Shown: positions 27,157 through 36,023 of the stretch, one piece after another
How the letters are laid out: each line of letters opens with the position of its first letter
Numbering within the stretch: the first letter of the stretch is position 1
Assembly: GCF_024519285.1 (NCBI RefSeq)
Contig: NZ_JAMZCY010000002.1
Span: 1 to 64,000 of the forward strand
Source: Cohnella sp. WQ 127256
GTDB taxonomy: Bacteria; Bacillota; Bacilli; Paenibacillales; Paenibacillaceae
DNA: 64,000 nt
Reading direction: 5' to 3'
Position numbers and translations under genes: made by a program
The notes under the pieces: model-generated
The model's input: only the letters and a program-made list of their open reading frames with translations
What the model was told of the DNA's origin: nothing
Databases searched by the model: none

Positions 27157-28974
27157 CTATTTCTTAGGTATCCGAACGTAGATGCATGTCCCCTTGCGTT
27201 CTTCGCTTTCGATATGTAACCCGTAACGTTCTCCGAAATACAGCTTCAGTCGCTGATGAACGTTTTGCAGACCGAATCCGCCGTTTTTACCGTCCTCCAA
27301 TCCCGTGTCTCTAGTATCGTTCGGTTGCGAATCGCGCGGTTGCTCCAGTTGTTCGCGGACCTCCTCCAAGTGATCCGTCGTCATGCCGATTCCGTTATCC
27401 TCGACAAACAAGACAATATCTTGAACCTGGTCGACATACCCGCCAATACGGATCAATCCTTTGCCTCGTTGATTTTTGATGCCGTGGTACAGAGCATTCT
27501 CTACCAGCGGTTGCAGCGTCATCTTCAGAATCGGATACATCTGAAGCTCGGGGCTCACGTCGACTTCGTAATCGAGAATATCGCGATAGCGCATCTTCTG
27601 GATAATCAAATAGCTTTGCACATGATCGAGCTCGATCTTGATCGAAATCCAATCGCGGCCTTTATTCAAGCTGATGCGGAAAAATCGGGATAAGGCTTGT
27701 ACAAGCTGGATGACTTGCTCGTTCTTGCCTGCCTCGGCCATCCAAACGATGGAATCGAGCGTGTTATAGAGAAAGTGAGGATTAATCTGGGCTTGTAGCG
27801 TTCTGAGCTCCGCCTTCTGGATATGCTCCTGCTCGCGGATGCTTTGTTCGAGCAGCATCTTGATTTTCTCGATCATTGTATTGAAGCTCGCGCCTAGATC
27901 GGCGATTTCATCCTGCCCCGAAGGCTTCACCTTGGCATCGAGATAACCGGAGGCGGCTTGCCGCATCTTGCTCTTGAGGAGCTGGATCGGCCGGGTTAGA
28001 CGCGAGGTGATGAAGAAATAGAGAGTAATCGTAAATACAATGCTTAAGGCAACGCTTACGATAATGAGCGTGCGAATTCGGTTAGCATCCTCTACGATTT
28101 CTTCAAGCGGAGCGCTGCCTACGATTTTCCAGCCGGTTGCTTGCGAAGTGGCGAACACGACGAATTTGGATGGATCGGCAGTGGAGTCCACGAAGCTGTC
28201 TCTCTGGTAGCCGGTATGTTCGCTAAGATTAACGGGCTGGGACGAATCTCCGGATTGAGCGGGCGCGGCAGGCGTAAAGATCGGAATTCCTTGATCATCC
28301 GCGACGTAGAACAATCCGGTCTTGCCGATCTTCACATTATTAGAAAACCGCTCCACGACCGAATCATCCAGATCGATGACGATGAAGCCGACGACTTCGT
28401 TGGTGATCTGCTGCTTGACAGTCGCCATGATTGTAATGACGTTACGGTCGGGATAGCGGAAGCCGTCCAGACGGTCCCAATCGGAAGATTTCGTAGGCGG
28501 AATATTAAGCACTTCATTAGGCTCCGTCATTAAATACGCGAAATGGGGATTTCTCAGAGGGTTGTAATCTAACTGAAACACTCCTTTGCGTTCGCTGATC
28601 CCTCTGCCGTATAAGTTAATCATCGTCATGTTGAGTACGCTTTCATATTTGTATGTCTGACGGTATAAATCGAACGTCTTCAAAATGAACTTGGCGTCCT
28701 CGTAGGTTTCGCTCTGAGAGAAGAGGAAACGAAGCACTTGAGGGTTTTTCTCCAGTTCGAGCAGGCGGCTCGTATCTTGGAACAAGACGTCGATGTCCAA
28801 GGCGAGACGATCCGCGACGAGCATCGTAGCCGCCTTGCTATGGCCGGATACGGTGTCGAATGATTTCTGGTAGGAAACGAGGCCGACCGCGATGAGCGGA
28901 ATCGACGTTAATATAACGAACATCGTGAGCAGCTTGGCTCGCAAGCTGGAGGTAATCTTCCGTACGAAAGGCAT
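27157..28974 (-). CDS. Sensor histidine kinase (YesM/LytS-type)
   Basis: A 605-residue membrane kinase. TM1 lies at about 10-33, an extracellular sensing region of about 250 residues follows, TM2 is near 295-316 (LIIVSVALSIVFTITLYFF), then HAMP (about 317-370), the His_kinase dimerisation motif INPHFLYNTLDSIVWM and the HATPase box DNGIGM. The conserved histidine in PHFLYN is the phospho-acceptor. The ATG at 28974 is chosen over one at 29004 because AAGGAAGGA lies 10 bases upstream. It phosphorylates the adjacent YesN-like regulator. Confidence 0.92.
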   Translation of the reverse strand: MPFVRKITSSLRAKLLTMFVILTSIPLIAVGLVSYQKSFDTVSGHSKAATMLVADRLALDIDVLFQDTSRLLELEKNPQVLRFLFSQSETYEDAKFILKTFDLYRQTYKYESVLNMTMINLYGRGISERKGVFQLDYNPLRNPHFAYLMTEPNEVLNIPPTKSSDWDRLDGFRYPDRNVITIMATVKQQITNEVVGFIVIDLDDSVVERFSNNVKIGKTGLFYVADDQGIPIFTPAAPAQSGDSSQPVNLSEHTGYQRDSFVDSTADPSKFVVFATSQATGWKIVGSAPLEEIVEDANRIRTLIIVSVALSIVFTITLYFFITSRLTRPIQLLKSKMRQAASGYLDAKVKPSGQDEIADLGASFNTMIEKIKMLLEQSIREQEHIQKAELRTLQAQINPHFLYNTLDSIVWMAEAGKNEQVIQLVQALSRFFRISLNKGRDWISIKIELDHVQSYLIIQKMRYRDILDYEVDVSPELQMYPILKMTLQPLVENALYHGIKNQRGKGLIRIGGYVDQVQDIVLFVEDNGIGMTTDHLEEVREQLEQPRDSQPNDTRDTGLEDGKNGGFGLQNVHQRLKLYFGERYGLHIESEERKGTCIYVRIPKK

Positions 28975-29190
28975 TCCGCAGCGTTCCTTCCTTAATTGTG
29001 GCATTCGCGGAGAGACGCGGTCCCTTTTCTACTAACTATAGCAAATATCATCCATTTCGTGGGCTTCCTATTCAGACGTGATGGCAATTTCCAACTTTTG
29101 AATGAAAAATTACAACAAAACGATTCCCATGAGCTCAAACATCCCGTAAAAACGCAAAAAACGGCTATGATCGTCCGTATAATCGGCATC

Positions 29191-29207
29191 TGACAGCGTT
29201 TTATAAT
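29191..29207 (+). promoter_or_regulatory. Possible cre site overlapping the -10 of the YtfQ-like gene
   Basis: TGACAGCGTTTTAT (29191-29204) matches the CcpA consensus TGWAARCGYTWNCW at 12 of 14 positions and overlaps a perfect TATAAT at 29202-29207. No good -35 is present, as expected for a promoter that needs an activator such as the AraC-type regulator. The window also encodes HprK and HPr. A second TATAAT lies at 29178-29183. Confidence 0.4.
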
Positions 29208-29252
29208 GAGTTCACGCCAACAAATGGTGAACGAATGGGGAGGAAGTTACAG

Positions 29253-30314
29253 ATGAAAAGTGTTAAGAAGTGGGGCGTATCGCTCGCCTTGGTCGCTCTA
29301 ATGGTCGTTGTTTCCGCTTGCGGCGGCAACAACAAGGGAAGCAACTCGAGCTCTTCTCCGGCTGAAAGCTCGAAAGCGCCAGCTGCGGCTGCTGAAAGCG
29401 CAAGTCCAAGCGAGTCCGCACCCGCGGCGACGGATAAGAAAGTGGTTCTCGGCTTCGCGCAGGTTGGAGCGGAAAGCGGCTGGAGAACGGCCAACACGAA
29501 TTCGATCAAGGAATCCGCGGGAGAGGCCGGCTTCGATCTGAAGTTCTCCGATGCGCAGCAGAAGCAAGAAAATCAAATCAAAGCGATTCGTTCTTACATC
29601 CAACAGAAGGTTGACGTTATTGCCTTCTCGCCTGTCGTCGAGTCCGGATGGGACACGGTTCTGAAGGAAGCTAAAGATGCGGGCATCCCTGTCATTCTGA
29701 CCGATCGGTCGGTAGATTCCAAAGATACGTCCTATTACAAAACGTTCATCGGTTCGGATTTCGTGGAAGAAGGCCGCAAAGCAGGTCAATGGGTGCTCGA
29801 TCAATATAAAGACACTCAAGAAGTCGTAAATATCGTTGAGCTGCAAGGTACGACGGGTTCCGCTCCCGCGAACGACCGCAAAGCAGGCTTCCAGGAAATG
29901 ATCAAATCGAATGACAAGCTTAAAGTTATTGCATCCCAGACGGGCGATTTCACTCGCGCCAAAGGGAAAGAAGTCATGCAGGCGTTCCTGAAAGCGCACA
30001 AAGACATCGACGTGCTGTATGCCCACAACGATGATATGGCTCTCGGCGCGATTCAAGCGATCGAAGCGGCCGGACTTGTTCCGGGCAAAGATATCATCAT
30101 CATTTCCGTCGACGCCGTTAAAGACGGCATGACTGCTGCCAGCGAAGGCAAAATCAACTTCATCGTGGAGTGTAATCCGCTTCTTGGACCGCAGTTAATG
30201 CAAGCGGTTAACGATGTTCTCGCTAACAAAGAAATCCCGCAACGCATCGTAACGGAAGAATCGACGTTTACGTCGGAGCAAGCCAAAGAGGCGCTTCCAA
30301 CACGTAAATATTAA
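29253..30314 (+). CDS. YtfQ-like sugar-binding lipoprotein, copy 1
   Basis: A 353-residue substrate-binding lipoprotein. The signal peptide ends in VSAC (lipobox) near residue 22-25, followed by a Ser/Ala/Pro-rich linker to about 65. The binding domain closely follows the E. coli YtfQ galactofuranose-binding protein: GFAQVGAESGWR, QQKQENQIKAIRS, PVVESGW, VELQGT, GDFTR, AHNDDM. The ligand may be galactofuranose or a related sugar, but this is family inference. GGAGG precedes the ATG at 29253. A hairpin terminator follows before the ATPase gene. A paralogue lies at 36024. Confidence 0.9.
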   Translation: MKSVKKWGVSLALVALMVVVSACGGNNKGSNSSSSPAESSKAPAAAAESASPSESAPAATDKKVVLGFAQVGAESGWRTANTNSIKESAGEAGFDLKFSDAQQKQENQIKAIRSYIQQKVDVIAFSPVVESGWDTVLKEAKDAGIPVILTDRSVDSKDTSYYKTFIGSDFVEEGRKAGQWVLDQYKDTQEVVNIVELQGTTGSAPANDRKAGFQEMIKSNDKLKVIASQTGDFTRAKGKEVMQAFLKAHKDIDVLYAHNDDMALGAIQAIEAAGLVPGKDIIIISVDAVKDGMTAASEGKINFIVECNPLLGPQLMQAVNDVLANKEIPQRIVTEESTFTSEQAKEALPTRKY

Positions 30315-30343
30315 TCGTTCAGTCGTAAGTTCGCATGCTGGAA

Positions 30344-30387
30344 GAGCCGCTCCGCTACCGATGGATCGAGTCGGAGCGGCTTTTTCT
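30344..30387 (+). terminator. Hairpin terminator/attenuator between binding protein and transporter genes
   Basis: AGCCGCTCCG pairs with CGGAGCGGCT around a 19-base loop and is followed by TTTTTCTCTT. It lies between the binding-protein stop and the ATPase RBS. Partial termination here would give more binding protein than permease, a common arrangement in ABC importer operons. Confidence 0.85.
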
Positions 30388-30405
30388 CTTAAAGGAGGAA
30401 GGAAC

Positions 30406-31917
30406 ATGATCGATCGGCAGCCGATCCTACAGATGAATGGAATATACAAAAGCTTTCCCGGCGTTCGCGCGCTGAAAGGTGTCGACTTCAGATTGTTCGC
30501 AGGCGAAGTGCATGCCTTGATGGGAGAGAACGGGGCGGGTAAATCCACGTTGATCAAAACACTGACGGGAGTGTACTCCGTCGATGAAGGGAAAGTCATG
30601 CTGGACGGGAAGGAGATTCGTCCCCATAGTCCGCAGGATGCTCAAGGGGTTGGGATTAGTACCGTCTATCAGGAAGTCAATCTTTGTCCGAATCTAACGG
30701 TGGCGGAAAACATCTATATCGGCCGAGAGCCGCGCCGGTTCGGGATCATTCAGTGGAAGGAAATGAACAAGAACGCGTCCGTGCTTCTATCGGAACGGCT
30801 TAGTCTTCACATAGATGTTTCATTGCCCTTGCAATCGTATTCGGTAGCTATTCAACAGCTCATCGCTATCGCGCGCGCCTTGAGTATTTCCGCTAAGGTA
30901 TTGATTCTAGACGAACCGACTTCAAGCCTCGACCGGAATGAAGTGCAGCAGTTGTTCACCATCATGCGCAAGCTAAAAAACGAAGGCCTCGCGATCTTGT
31001 TCGTGACGCACTTCCTGGACCAGGTCTACGAAATATCGGATCGGATTACGATTCTTCGCAACGGGGAATTCGTCGGAGAGAGCTTGGCGGCGGATTTACC
31101 TAGAATCGAGCTCGTATCACGTATGATCGGCAAGGAGTTGAATCTGCTAGAAGAGATGCCTAAGTCGCAAGCCGAGGAGCAAGCGGATACGGACGACATT
31201 TGGATAGAAGCTTCGAATCTTGGCCGTACGGGGGCAATCGAGCCGTTTAACCTCGCTATCCGCCGCGGGGAAGTCGTAGGATTGGCAGGTTTACTTGGAT
31301 CGGGCCGTACGGAAATCGCCCGCTTATTCTTCGGAGCGGACAGGGCGGACCAAGGAAAGCTGAAGCTTGCGAAATCAGGCGAGGCCATCCGTTCTCCGCG
31401 GGATGCCATCTCGCAGGGAATCGGATTCTGCCCCGAGAACCGGAAGATCGAGGGGATTATTGACGATTTGTCCGTCCGCGAGAACATCATCTTGGCACTG
31501 CAAGCGACCCGTGGCTGGTTCAGGACGATCAACCGCAAGAGGCAGGATGAGATCGCCGAACAATATATCGGTACCTTAAATATTAACCCTCCTAACCCGG
31601 AGCATCTCGTGAAAAATTTGAGCGGAGGCAACCAGCAGAAGGTCATTCTGGCCCGTTGGCTTCTGACGCAGCCGGAGCTGCTCATTCTGGATGAGCCGAC
31701 CCGCGGAATCGACGTCGGGGCGAAAGCCGAAATCCAGAAGCTGGTCATGTCGTTATCGCAGCAGGGGATGTCCGTCTTGTTTATCTCATCCGAGCTGGAA
31801 GAAGTGCTTAGGGTGAGCGGGAAAATTGCCGTTCTTAGGGACCGCCGGTTGGTAAAGGAAATCGAAGGCCAAGACATCAGCCCGCATCATGTGATGCAGG
31901 CCATAGCGGGGGGTTGA
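30406..31917 (+). CDS. Sugar ABC transporter ATPase, duplicated (YtfR/RbsA-like)
   Basis: A 503-residue protein with two fused ABC domains, typical of CUT2 importers. The first half has Walker A GENGAGKST near 40 and Walker B VLILDEPTSS. The second half has the degenerate GLLGSGRTE loop, the signature LSGGNQQKV and LLILDEPTRGIDVGAK. AAAGGAGGAAGG lies just before the ATG at 30406; a longer in-frame start at 30361 falls inside the terminator stem. It works with the two permeases directly downstream and the binding protein upstream. Confidence 0.95.
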   Translation: MIDRQPILQMNGIYKSFPGVRALKGVDFRLFAGEVHALMGENGAGKSTLIKTLTGVYSVDEGKVMLDGKEIRPHSPQDAQGVGISTVYQEVNLCPNLTVAENIYIGREPRRFGIIQWKEMNKNASVLLSERLSLHIDVSLPLQSYSVAIQQLIAIARALSISAKVLILDEPTSSLDRNEVQQLFTIMRKLKNEGLAILFVTHFLDQVYEISDRITILRNGEFVGESLAADLPRIELVSRMIGKELNLLEEMPKSQAEEQADTDDIWIEASNLGRTGAIEPFNLAIRRGEVVGLAGLLGSGRTEIARLFFGADRADQGKLKLAKSGEAIRSPRDAISQGIGFCPENRKIEGIIDDLSVRENIILALQATRGWFRTINRKRQDEIAEQYIGTLNINPPNPEHLVKNLSGGNQQKVILARWLLTQPELLILDEPTRGIDVGAKAEIQKLVMSLSQQGMSVLFISSELEEVLRVSGKIAVLRDRRLVKEIEGQDISPHHVMQAIAGG

Positions 31918-31923
31918 GCCACA

Positions 31924-32961
31924 TTGAACCGGATCATGAAACATCATTTGTTTTGGCCGCTAGCCATGCTGGGAGCATTGTTATTATTTAATCTCATCCA
32001 TTCTCCCGATTTTTTCTCCATTAGAATGCAAGGCGGGCATCTATACGGGAACTTGATCGATATTTTGAACTTCGGTGCTCCGCTTATTCTCGTAGCCGTC
32101 GGAATGACGCTAGTCATTGCCACCAAAGGAATCGACTTGTCGGTAGGATCGATCGTCGCGATTGCCGGAGCGATGTCCTGCATGACGATTAGCAAGGGAG
32201 AGAATCAAAATTCGCTGAGCCTCGTTCTGATGGCTATCGGGCTTGCCCTGGGCTTGTCTTTGGTTCTAGGCTTGTGGAACGGATTACTGGTGACGGGGGC
32301 CGGAATTCAGCCGATTATCGCGACCTTGATCCTCATGGTAGCCGGCCGGGGAATCGCCCAGTTGATTACGGATGGTCAGATCATTACGCTCTCCAGTTCG
32401 AGATACGAATATATCGGCACGGGCTCCTTAGCGACGCTGCCGTTCTCCATTTTCATTGTCGCGGCGGTATTCGCTATCGCCTCGTTGTTAACGCGGAAAT
32501 CCGCGCTCGGCCTTTTCATTGAATCGGTCGGCACCAATCCTCAAGCTAGCCGCTTGGCGGGTATTCGCTCAAACATCGTTATCGTGGCCGTCTATATGTT
32601 CTGCGGATTATGCGCGGGAATCGCAGGACTGTTGCTCAGCTCCAACGTATCCAGCGCCGATGGAAACAATGCGGGCTTGTGGTATGAGCTGGATGCGATC
32701 CTGGCGGTCGTTATCGGCGGTACCTCGCTGAACGGAGGCCGGTTTTATTTGTCCGGCACGCTCGTCGGGGCGCTGATGATCCAGACGCTGTCCACGACGA
32801 TCTATTCCGTTGGGATCGCTCCGGAAATTACGCTCGTCGTGAAAGCATTCGTCGTATTAGCGGTCTGCTTGATCCAATCCGAATCGTTCCGTAAAGCGAT
32901 CGTTAGGCGTTGGAAGACCCGGCATTATCCAGGCGAGAAAGAGGCGACCCGACATGCTTAA
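31924..32961 (+). CDS. Sugar ABC permease (YtfT-like, CUT2)
   Basis: A 345-residue inner-membrane permease of the RbsC/YtfT family with about eight to ten hydrophobic segments. The CUT2 signature KGIDLSVGSIVAIAGAMS and the later AVVIGGTSLNGG segment are present. A TTG start six bases after the ATPase stop is preferred; an in-frame ATG at 31936 is too far from the GGGGGG sequence. The end overlaps the next permease by eight bases. The two permeases probably form a heterodimer. Confidence 0.92.
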   Translation: MNRIMKHHLFWPLAMLGALLLFNLIHSPDFFSIRMQGGHLYGNLIDILNFGAPLILVAVGMTLVIATKGIDLSVGSIVAIAGAMSCMTISKGENQNSLSLVLMAIGLALGLSLVLGLWNGLLVTGAGIQPIIATLILMVAGRGIAQLITDGQIITLSSSRYEYIGTGSLATLPFSIFIVAAVFAIASLLTRKSALGLFIESVGTNPQASRLAGIRSNIVIVAVYMFCGLCAGIAGLLLSSNVSSADGNNAGLWYELDAILAVVIGGTSLNGGRFYLSGTLVGALMIQTLSTTIYSVGIAPEITLVVKAFVVLAVCLIQSESFRKAIVRRWKTRHYPGEKEATRHA

Positions 32962-33919
32962 TCGCAAATTCATTCCCATACTAGTCACGATCGGCTTGTT
33001 CGCGGTGATGCTGGCTGCGGGTTCCTTCCGTTACACCGGATTTTTCTCCTTGCAGGTCGTATTCAACTTGCTGATCGACAACGCTTTCTTGCTTGTGGTT
33101 GCGGTGGGCATGACCTTCGTCATCGTTTCCGGGGGCATCGATTTATCGGTCGGTTCCATGATCGCGCTGACGACGATGATATCCGCTAGCCTCATCCAGG
33201 AGCATGGCATGCCGCCGATTGTCGTCATTCCTATCGTTCTGGTCATCGGGTGCGCTTTCGGATGGGCGATGGGCGCGATCATTCACTATTTTAAGGTTCA
33301 ACCTTTTATCGTAACGTTGGCCGGAATGTTCTTGGCGCGGGGGCTGTGTTATATCATCAGTCTTAATACGATTACGATTGATAACTCCACGTACACGACG
33401 ATTGCGCAGACGAAGATCAAGCTACCGGGGGGGAGCTTCCTCTCGATTAACGTCATTATCGCATTGATCGTTGTTGTACTAGCGATATTCGTGGCGCATT
33501 ACACCCGTTTCGGCCGTAACGTATATGCGCTGGGGGGAAGCGAGCAATCTGCTCTGCTGATGGGATTGCCCGTCGCGCGTACCAAGATTGGCGTTTACGT
33601 CGTGAGCGGGTTCTGTTCTTCTCTAGCCGGAGTGATCTATACATTCTACATGCTGTCCGGATACGGGCTTCATGCGGTCGGGGTCGAGCTTGACGCGATC
33701 GCGTCCGTCGTGATCGGAGGCACATTGCTGACCGGCGGCGTCGGCTATATTGCCGGTTCGTTCTTCGGGGTCATGATCTATGGAGTCATCCAGACGATCA
33801 TTAGCTTCCAAGGGACGCTTAGTTCCTGGTGGACCAAAATTGTTATTGGTTTGTTGCTGTTTGTCTTTATTTTGCTCCAAAGGGTGCTGAGCGCGCGCCG
33901 TTCGTCGGTCAAGATGTAG
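32954..33919 (+). CDS. Sugar ABC permease (YjfF-like, CUT2)
   Basis: A 321-residue membrane permease paired with the preceding one. GGIDLSVGSMIALTTMI, the FIVTLAGMFLARGL segment and SVVIGGTLLTGGVGY are the family marks. The ytfQ-ytfR-ytfT-yjfF order equals the E. coli galactofuranose importer. The ATG lies inside the end of the upstream permease gene, which implies translational coupling. Confidence 0.92.
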   Translation: MLNRKFIPILVTIGLFAVMLAAGSFRYTGFFSLQVVFNLLIDNAFLLVVAVGMTFVIVSGGIDLSVGSMIALTTMISASLIQEHGMPPIVVIPIVLVIGCAFGWAMGAIIHYFKVQPFIVTLAGMFLARGLCYIISLNTITIDNSTYTTIAQTKIKLPGGSFLSINVIIALIVVVLAIFVAHYTRFGRNVYALGGSEQSALLMGLPVARTKIGVYVVSGFCSSLAGVIYTFYMLSGYGLHAVGVELDAIASVVIGGTLLTGGVGYIAGSFFGVMIYGVIQTIISFQGTLSSWWTKIVIGLLLFVFILLQRVLSARRSSVKM

Positions 33920-33958
33920 AGATGTCGGCTTATAATACTAGTGGGGGAGCCTGTTAGC

Positions 33959-35974
33959 ATGCGATCAATCGGAACTAAGTTGTTTCTGGTCATCTTCGTC
34001 ATCGTCGGCTTACTGTCCACATCCTTGGGGTTGTTCTCCTATTTCACCGCAAAGTCGGCAATCGTCGAGCAAGCGGAGACGAGTTCCGTTCAGACGATAT
34101 CGCTAACCGGCGAGAAGCTGGATATGAAGCTGCGTTTCTTGCTCGATGCGACGAATCAGATCGTCAATAACAGCGACTTTCGGGAACAGCTCTTTCAATT
34201 CGCCAATGCGGGCAGGATGCGTTCCGAGGAAAAGAATAGCCGGATGGAACAAGTGCTTGGGCTGCTTGACCAGATTAAACTGTCCGAACCGCGCATTCGC
34301 GACATCACGTTACTTCCGCTCGTGGATCCGGTTTCGATGATGAGCACGGATCGGCAGGCGGACAAGCCGGATATACAAGCGGACTGGATACGCCGAATTC
34401 GGGAATCCGATGGGAAACCCGTCTGGCTTGCCATTGCCCAACAAGGCTATTTGGGTAACTCCCCGAAGCCGTTATTCGCCTACGGCAAATTGCTGGGTAA
34501 GAAAAATCTAGGCTCGAACGAATTCGTGCTGCTCGTTCAGATCGAGTCGACCGTCCTGCAAGAAATGATCCAAGGCGTTAAACTCGGCGATCGTTCTGTC
34601 GTCGCCATCTATGACGCTTCCGGTGCGCTTATTATGGGTAATAGCGATTCGAACTTGCCGCTAAGCGAACGATTGCCGATGCTTGCACGTAACGAAGCTG
34701 CCGAAGGGAGAACCAACAATTACACTGGAGAAGATGAGCGGTTGGTCGCCTATCGCAACTCGCCGGTAACGGGATGGACGCTAACCGGGATAGTCCCCTT
34801 AAGCGAATTAACGATCGCGGCCGACCGTATTAGGGCCTGGACCATCGGGGCTATCGCGGCTAGCGTAGTCGTTGCGGTCATTGTCGGTATTTGGCTAATC
34901 CGAATGATATCCAAGCCGCTCGGACAGTTGAAGCTATTGATGCGTAAGGCGGCGGGAGGCGATTTGCAGGGTAGGATGATTACCCGCAGACGGGATGAGA
35001 TCGGGGACGTGTCAACCGCATTTAATCAGATGGCGGAGCAAATTGGGATGCTGGTGTCTAACGCCCGTCGATCCGTAGAGGATATGGCAGGTTCTAGCAA
35101 CCGGATGGCGAATGCCGCGCAACGTACGGCTTCTTCTGCGAATGAAATTCATTCGGCCGCTGCGCAGATCGCATTAGGAGCCGCGGGGCTTGCCGCGAAT
35201 GCCGAACTGAGCGGCAGTAACGTCAGCGTCATGGGAAGCCGGACGGACGCCGCTCGCGCGTTTCACGAGAAGATGGAAGAAGCAACGAGCGTCGTCGATG
35301 ATTTCTGCAATGAAGGCGGGGAAATCGTAGAGGGGCTTCTCGTCAAGACGAAAGAGACCGATTTACATTTTCGTTCGCTTGCGGCGCGTGTGAACGGCTT
35401 GTCGGACAGCGCGGCTTCCATTCAGGGGATATTGAAGTTGATTACGCAAATGGCCAAACAGACGACGATTCTTTCCCTTAATGCGGCGATCGAAGCTTCG
35501 AGGGACGGGCAAGCAGGAGGCATGAAGGCGATTGCCGACGAAATCAGGCGAGTGGCCGAACAATCCCATGCTTCTATCGGCCGAGTAGAAGCATTGGCGA
35601 TGAACATTAGGTCAGAAGTTGACTCCTCGGTCGGAACGATGCGGGAGACGGAGCCTTTTTTTCGGGAGGTGTCCGACGGCGTTAGTTCGGTTCACGATTT
35701 GTTCCGCAACGTTCGGGAGATGATGGGGCAATTGAAGAGACGTCTGAATGAAGTGAACTTATCCCTGCAACAGCTTCATCGAAGCCATGAAACGATCAGC
35801 GCCTCGATTGAAGAAGTGACGGCGGTTTCCCAGGAGGCCTCTTCTTCTGCCGATCAAGTTGCGGTGTTGACCAATGACCAGAAAGAGATCGGGTTGGAAT
35901 TGGTGCAGGTGTCGGAGGATTTGAAGCAGGTATCTGCCGAATTAGAGCAACACATGTCACGCTTTTTGGTATAA
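33959..35974 (+). CDS. Methyl-accepting chemotaxis protein
   Basis: A 671-residue chemoreceptor. TM1 covers about 8-28, an extracellular sensing region runs to about 285, TM2 is AIAASVVVAVIVGIWLI, and HAMP follows. The cytoplasmic signalling tip reads ITQMAKQTTILSLNAAIEAS and then IADEIRRVAEQS, a somewhat diverged form of the usual tip. The ATG at 33959 follows GTGGGGGAG; TATAAT at 33931-33936 may give it its own promoter. It lies between a sugar importer and a second sugar-binding lipoprotein, so taxis toward the same sugar is inferred. Confidence 0.9.
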   Translation: MRSIGTKLFLVIFVIVGLLSTSLGLFSYFTAKSAIVEQAETSSVQTISLTGEKLDMKLRFLLDATNQIVNNSDFREQLFQFANAGRMRSEEKNSRMEQVLGLLDQIKLSEPRIRDITLLPLVDPVSMMSTDRQADKPDIQADWIRRIRESDGKPVWLAIAQQGYLGNSPKPLFAYGKLLGKKNLGSNEFVLLVQIESTVLQEMIQGVKLGDRSVVAIYDASGALIMGNSDSNLPLSERLPMLARNEAAEGRTNNYTGEDERLVAYRNSPVTGWTLTGIVPLSELTIAADRIRAWTIGAIAASVVVAVIVGIWLIRMISKPLGQLKLLMRKAAGGDLQGRMITRRRDEIGDVSTAFNQMAEQIGMLVSNARRSVEDMAGSSNRMANAAQRTASSANEIHSAAAQIALGAAGLAANAELSGSNVSVMGSRTDAARAFHEKMEEATSVVDDFCNEGGEIVEGLLVKTKETDLHFRSLAARVNGLSDSAASIQGILKLITQMAKQTTILSLNAAIEASRDGQAGGMKAIADEIRRVAEQSHASIGRVEALAMNIRSEVDSSVGTMRETEPFFREVSDGVSSVHDLFRNVREMMGQLKRRLNEVNLSLQQLHRSHETISASIEEVTAVSQEASSSADQVAVLTNDQKEIGLELVQVSEDLKQVSAELEQHMSRFLV

Positions 35975-36004
35975 TGAACGCACGTAAAGGCTTGTCTAGA
36001 CAAG
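35970..36004 (+). promoter_or_regulatory. Promoter element and CTTGTCTAGACAAG palindrome before binding protein copy 2
   Basis: An extended -10 (TGGTATAAT, 35967-35975) overlaps the chemoreceptor stop codon. At 35991-36004 lies the perfect 14-base palindrome CTTGTCTAGACAAG, 20 bases before the GTG start. The core GTCTAGAC resembles operators of HutC/GntR-family regulators. No such regulator is encoded nearby. Confidence 0.55.
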
Positions 36005-36023
36005 CGTACTGGGGGCCGGCATT

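Noticed and set aside
29298..30056. 252-codon minus-strand frame opposite the YtfQ-like gene
   Set aside because: It is the shadow of a well-supported binding-protein gene; its translation shows no recognisable domain.
31026..31877. 283-codon minus-strand frame opposite the sugar ATPase
   Set aside because: It is antisense to a complete two-domain ABC ATPase and has no RBS or domain.
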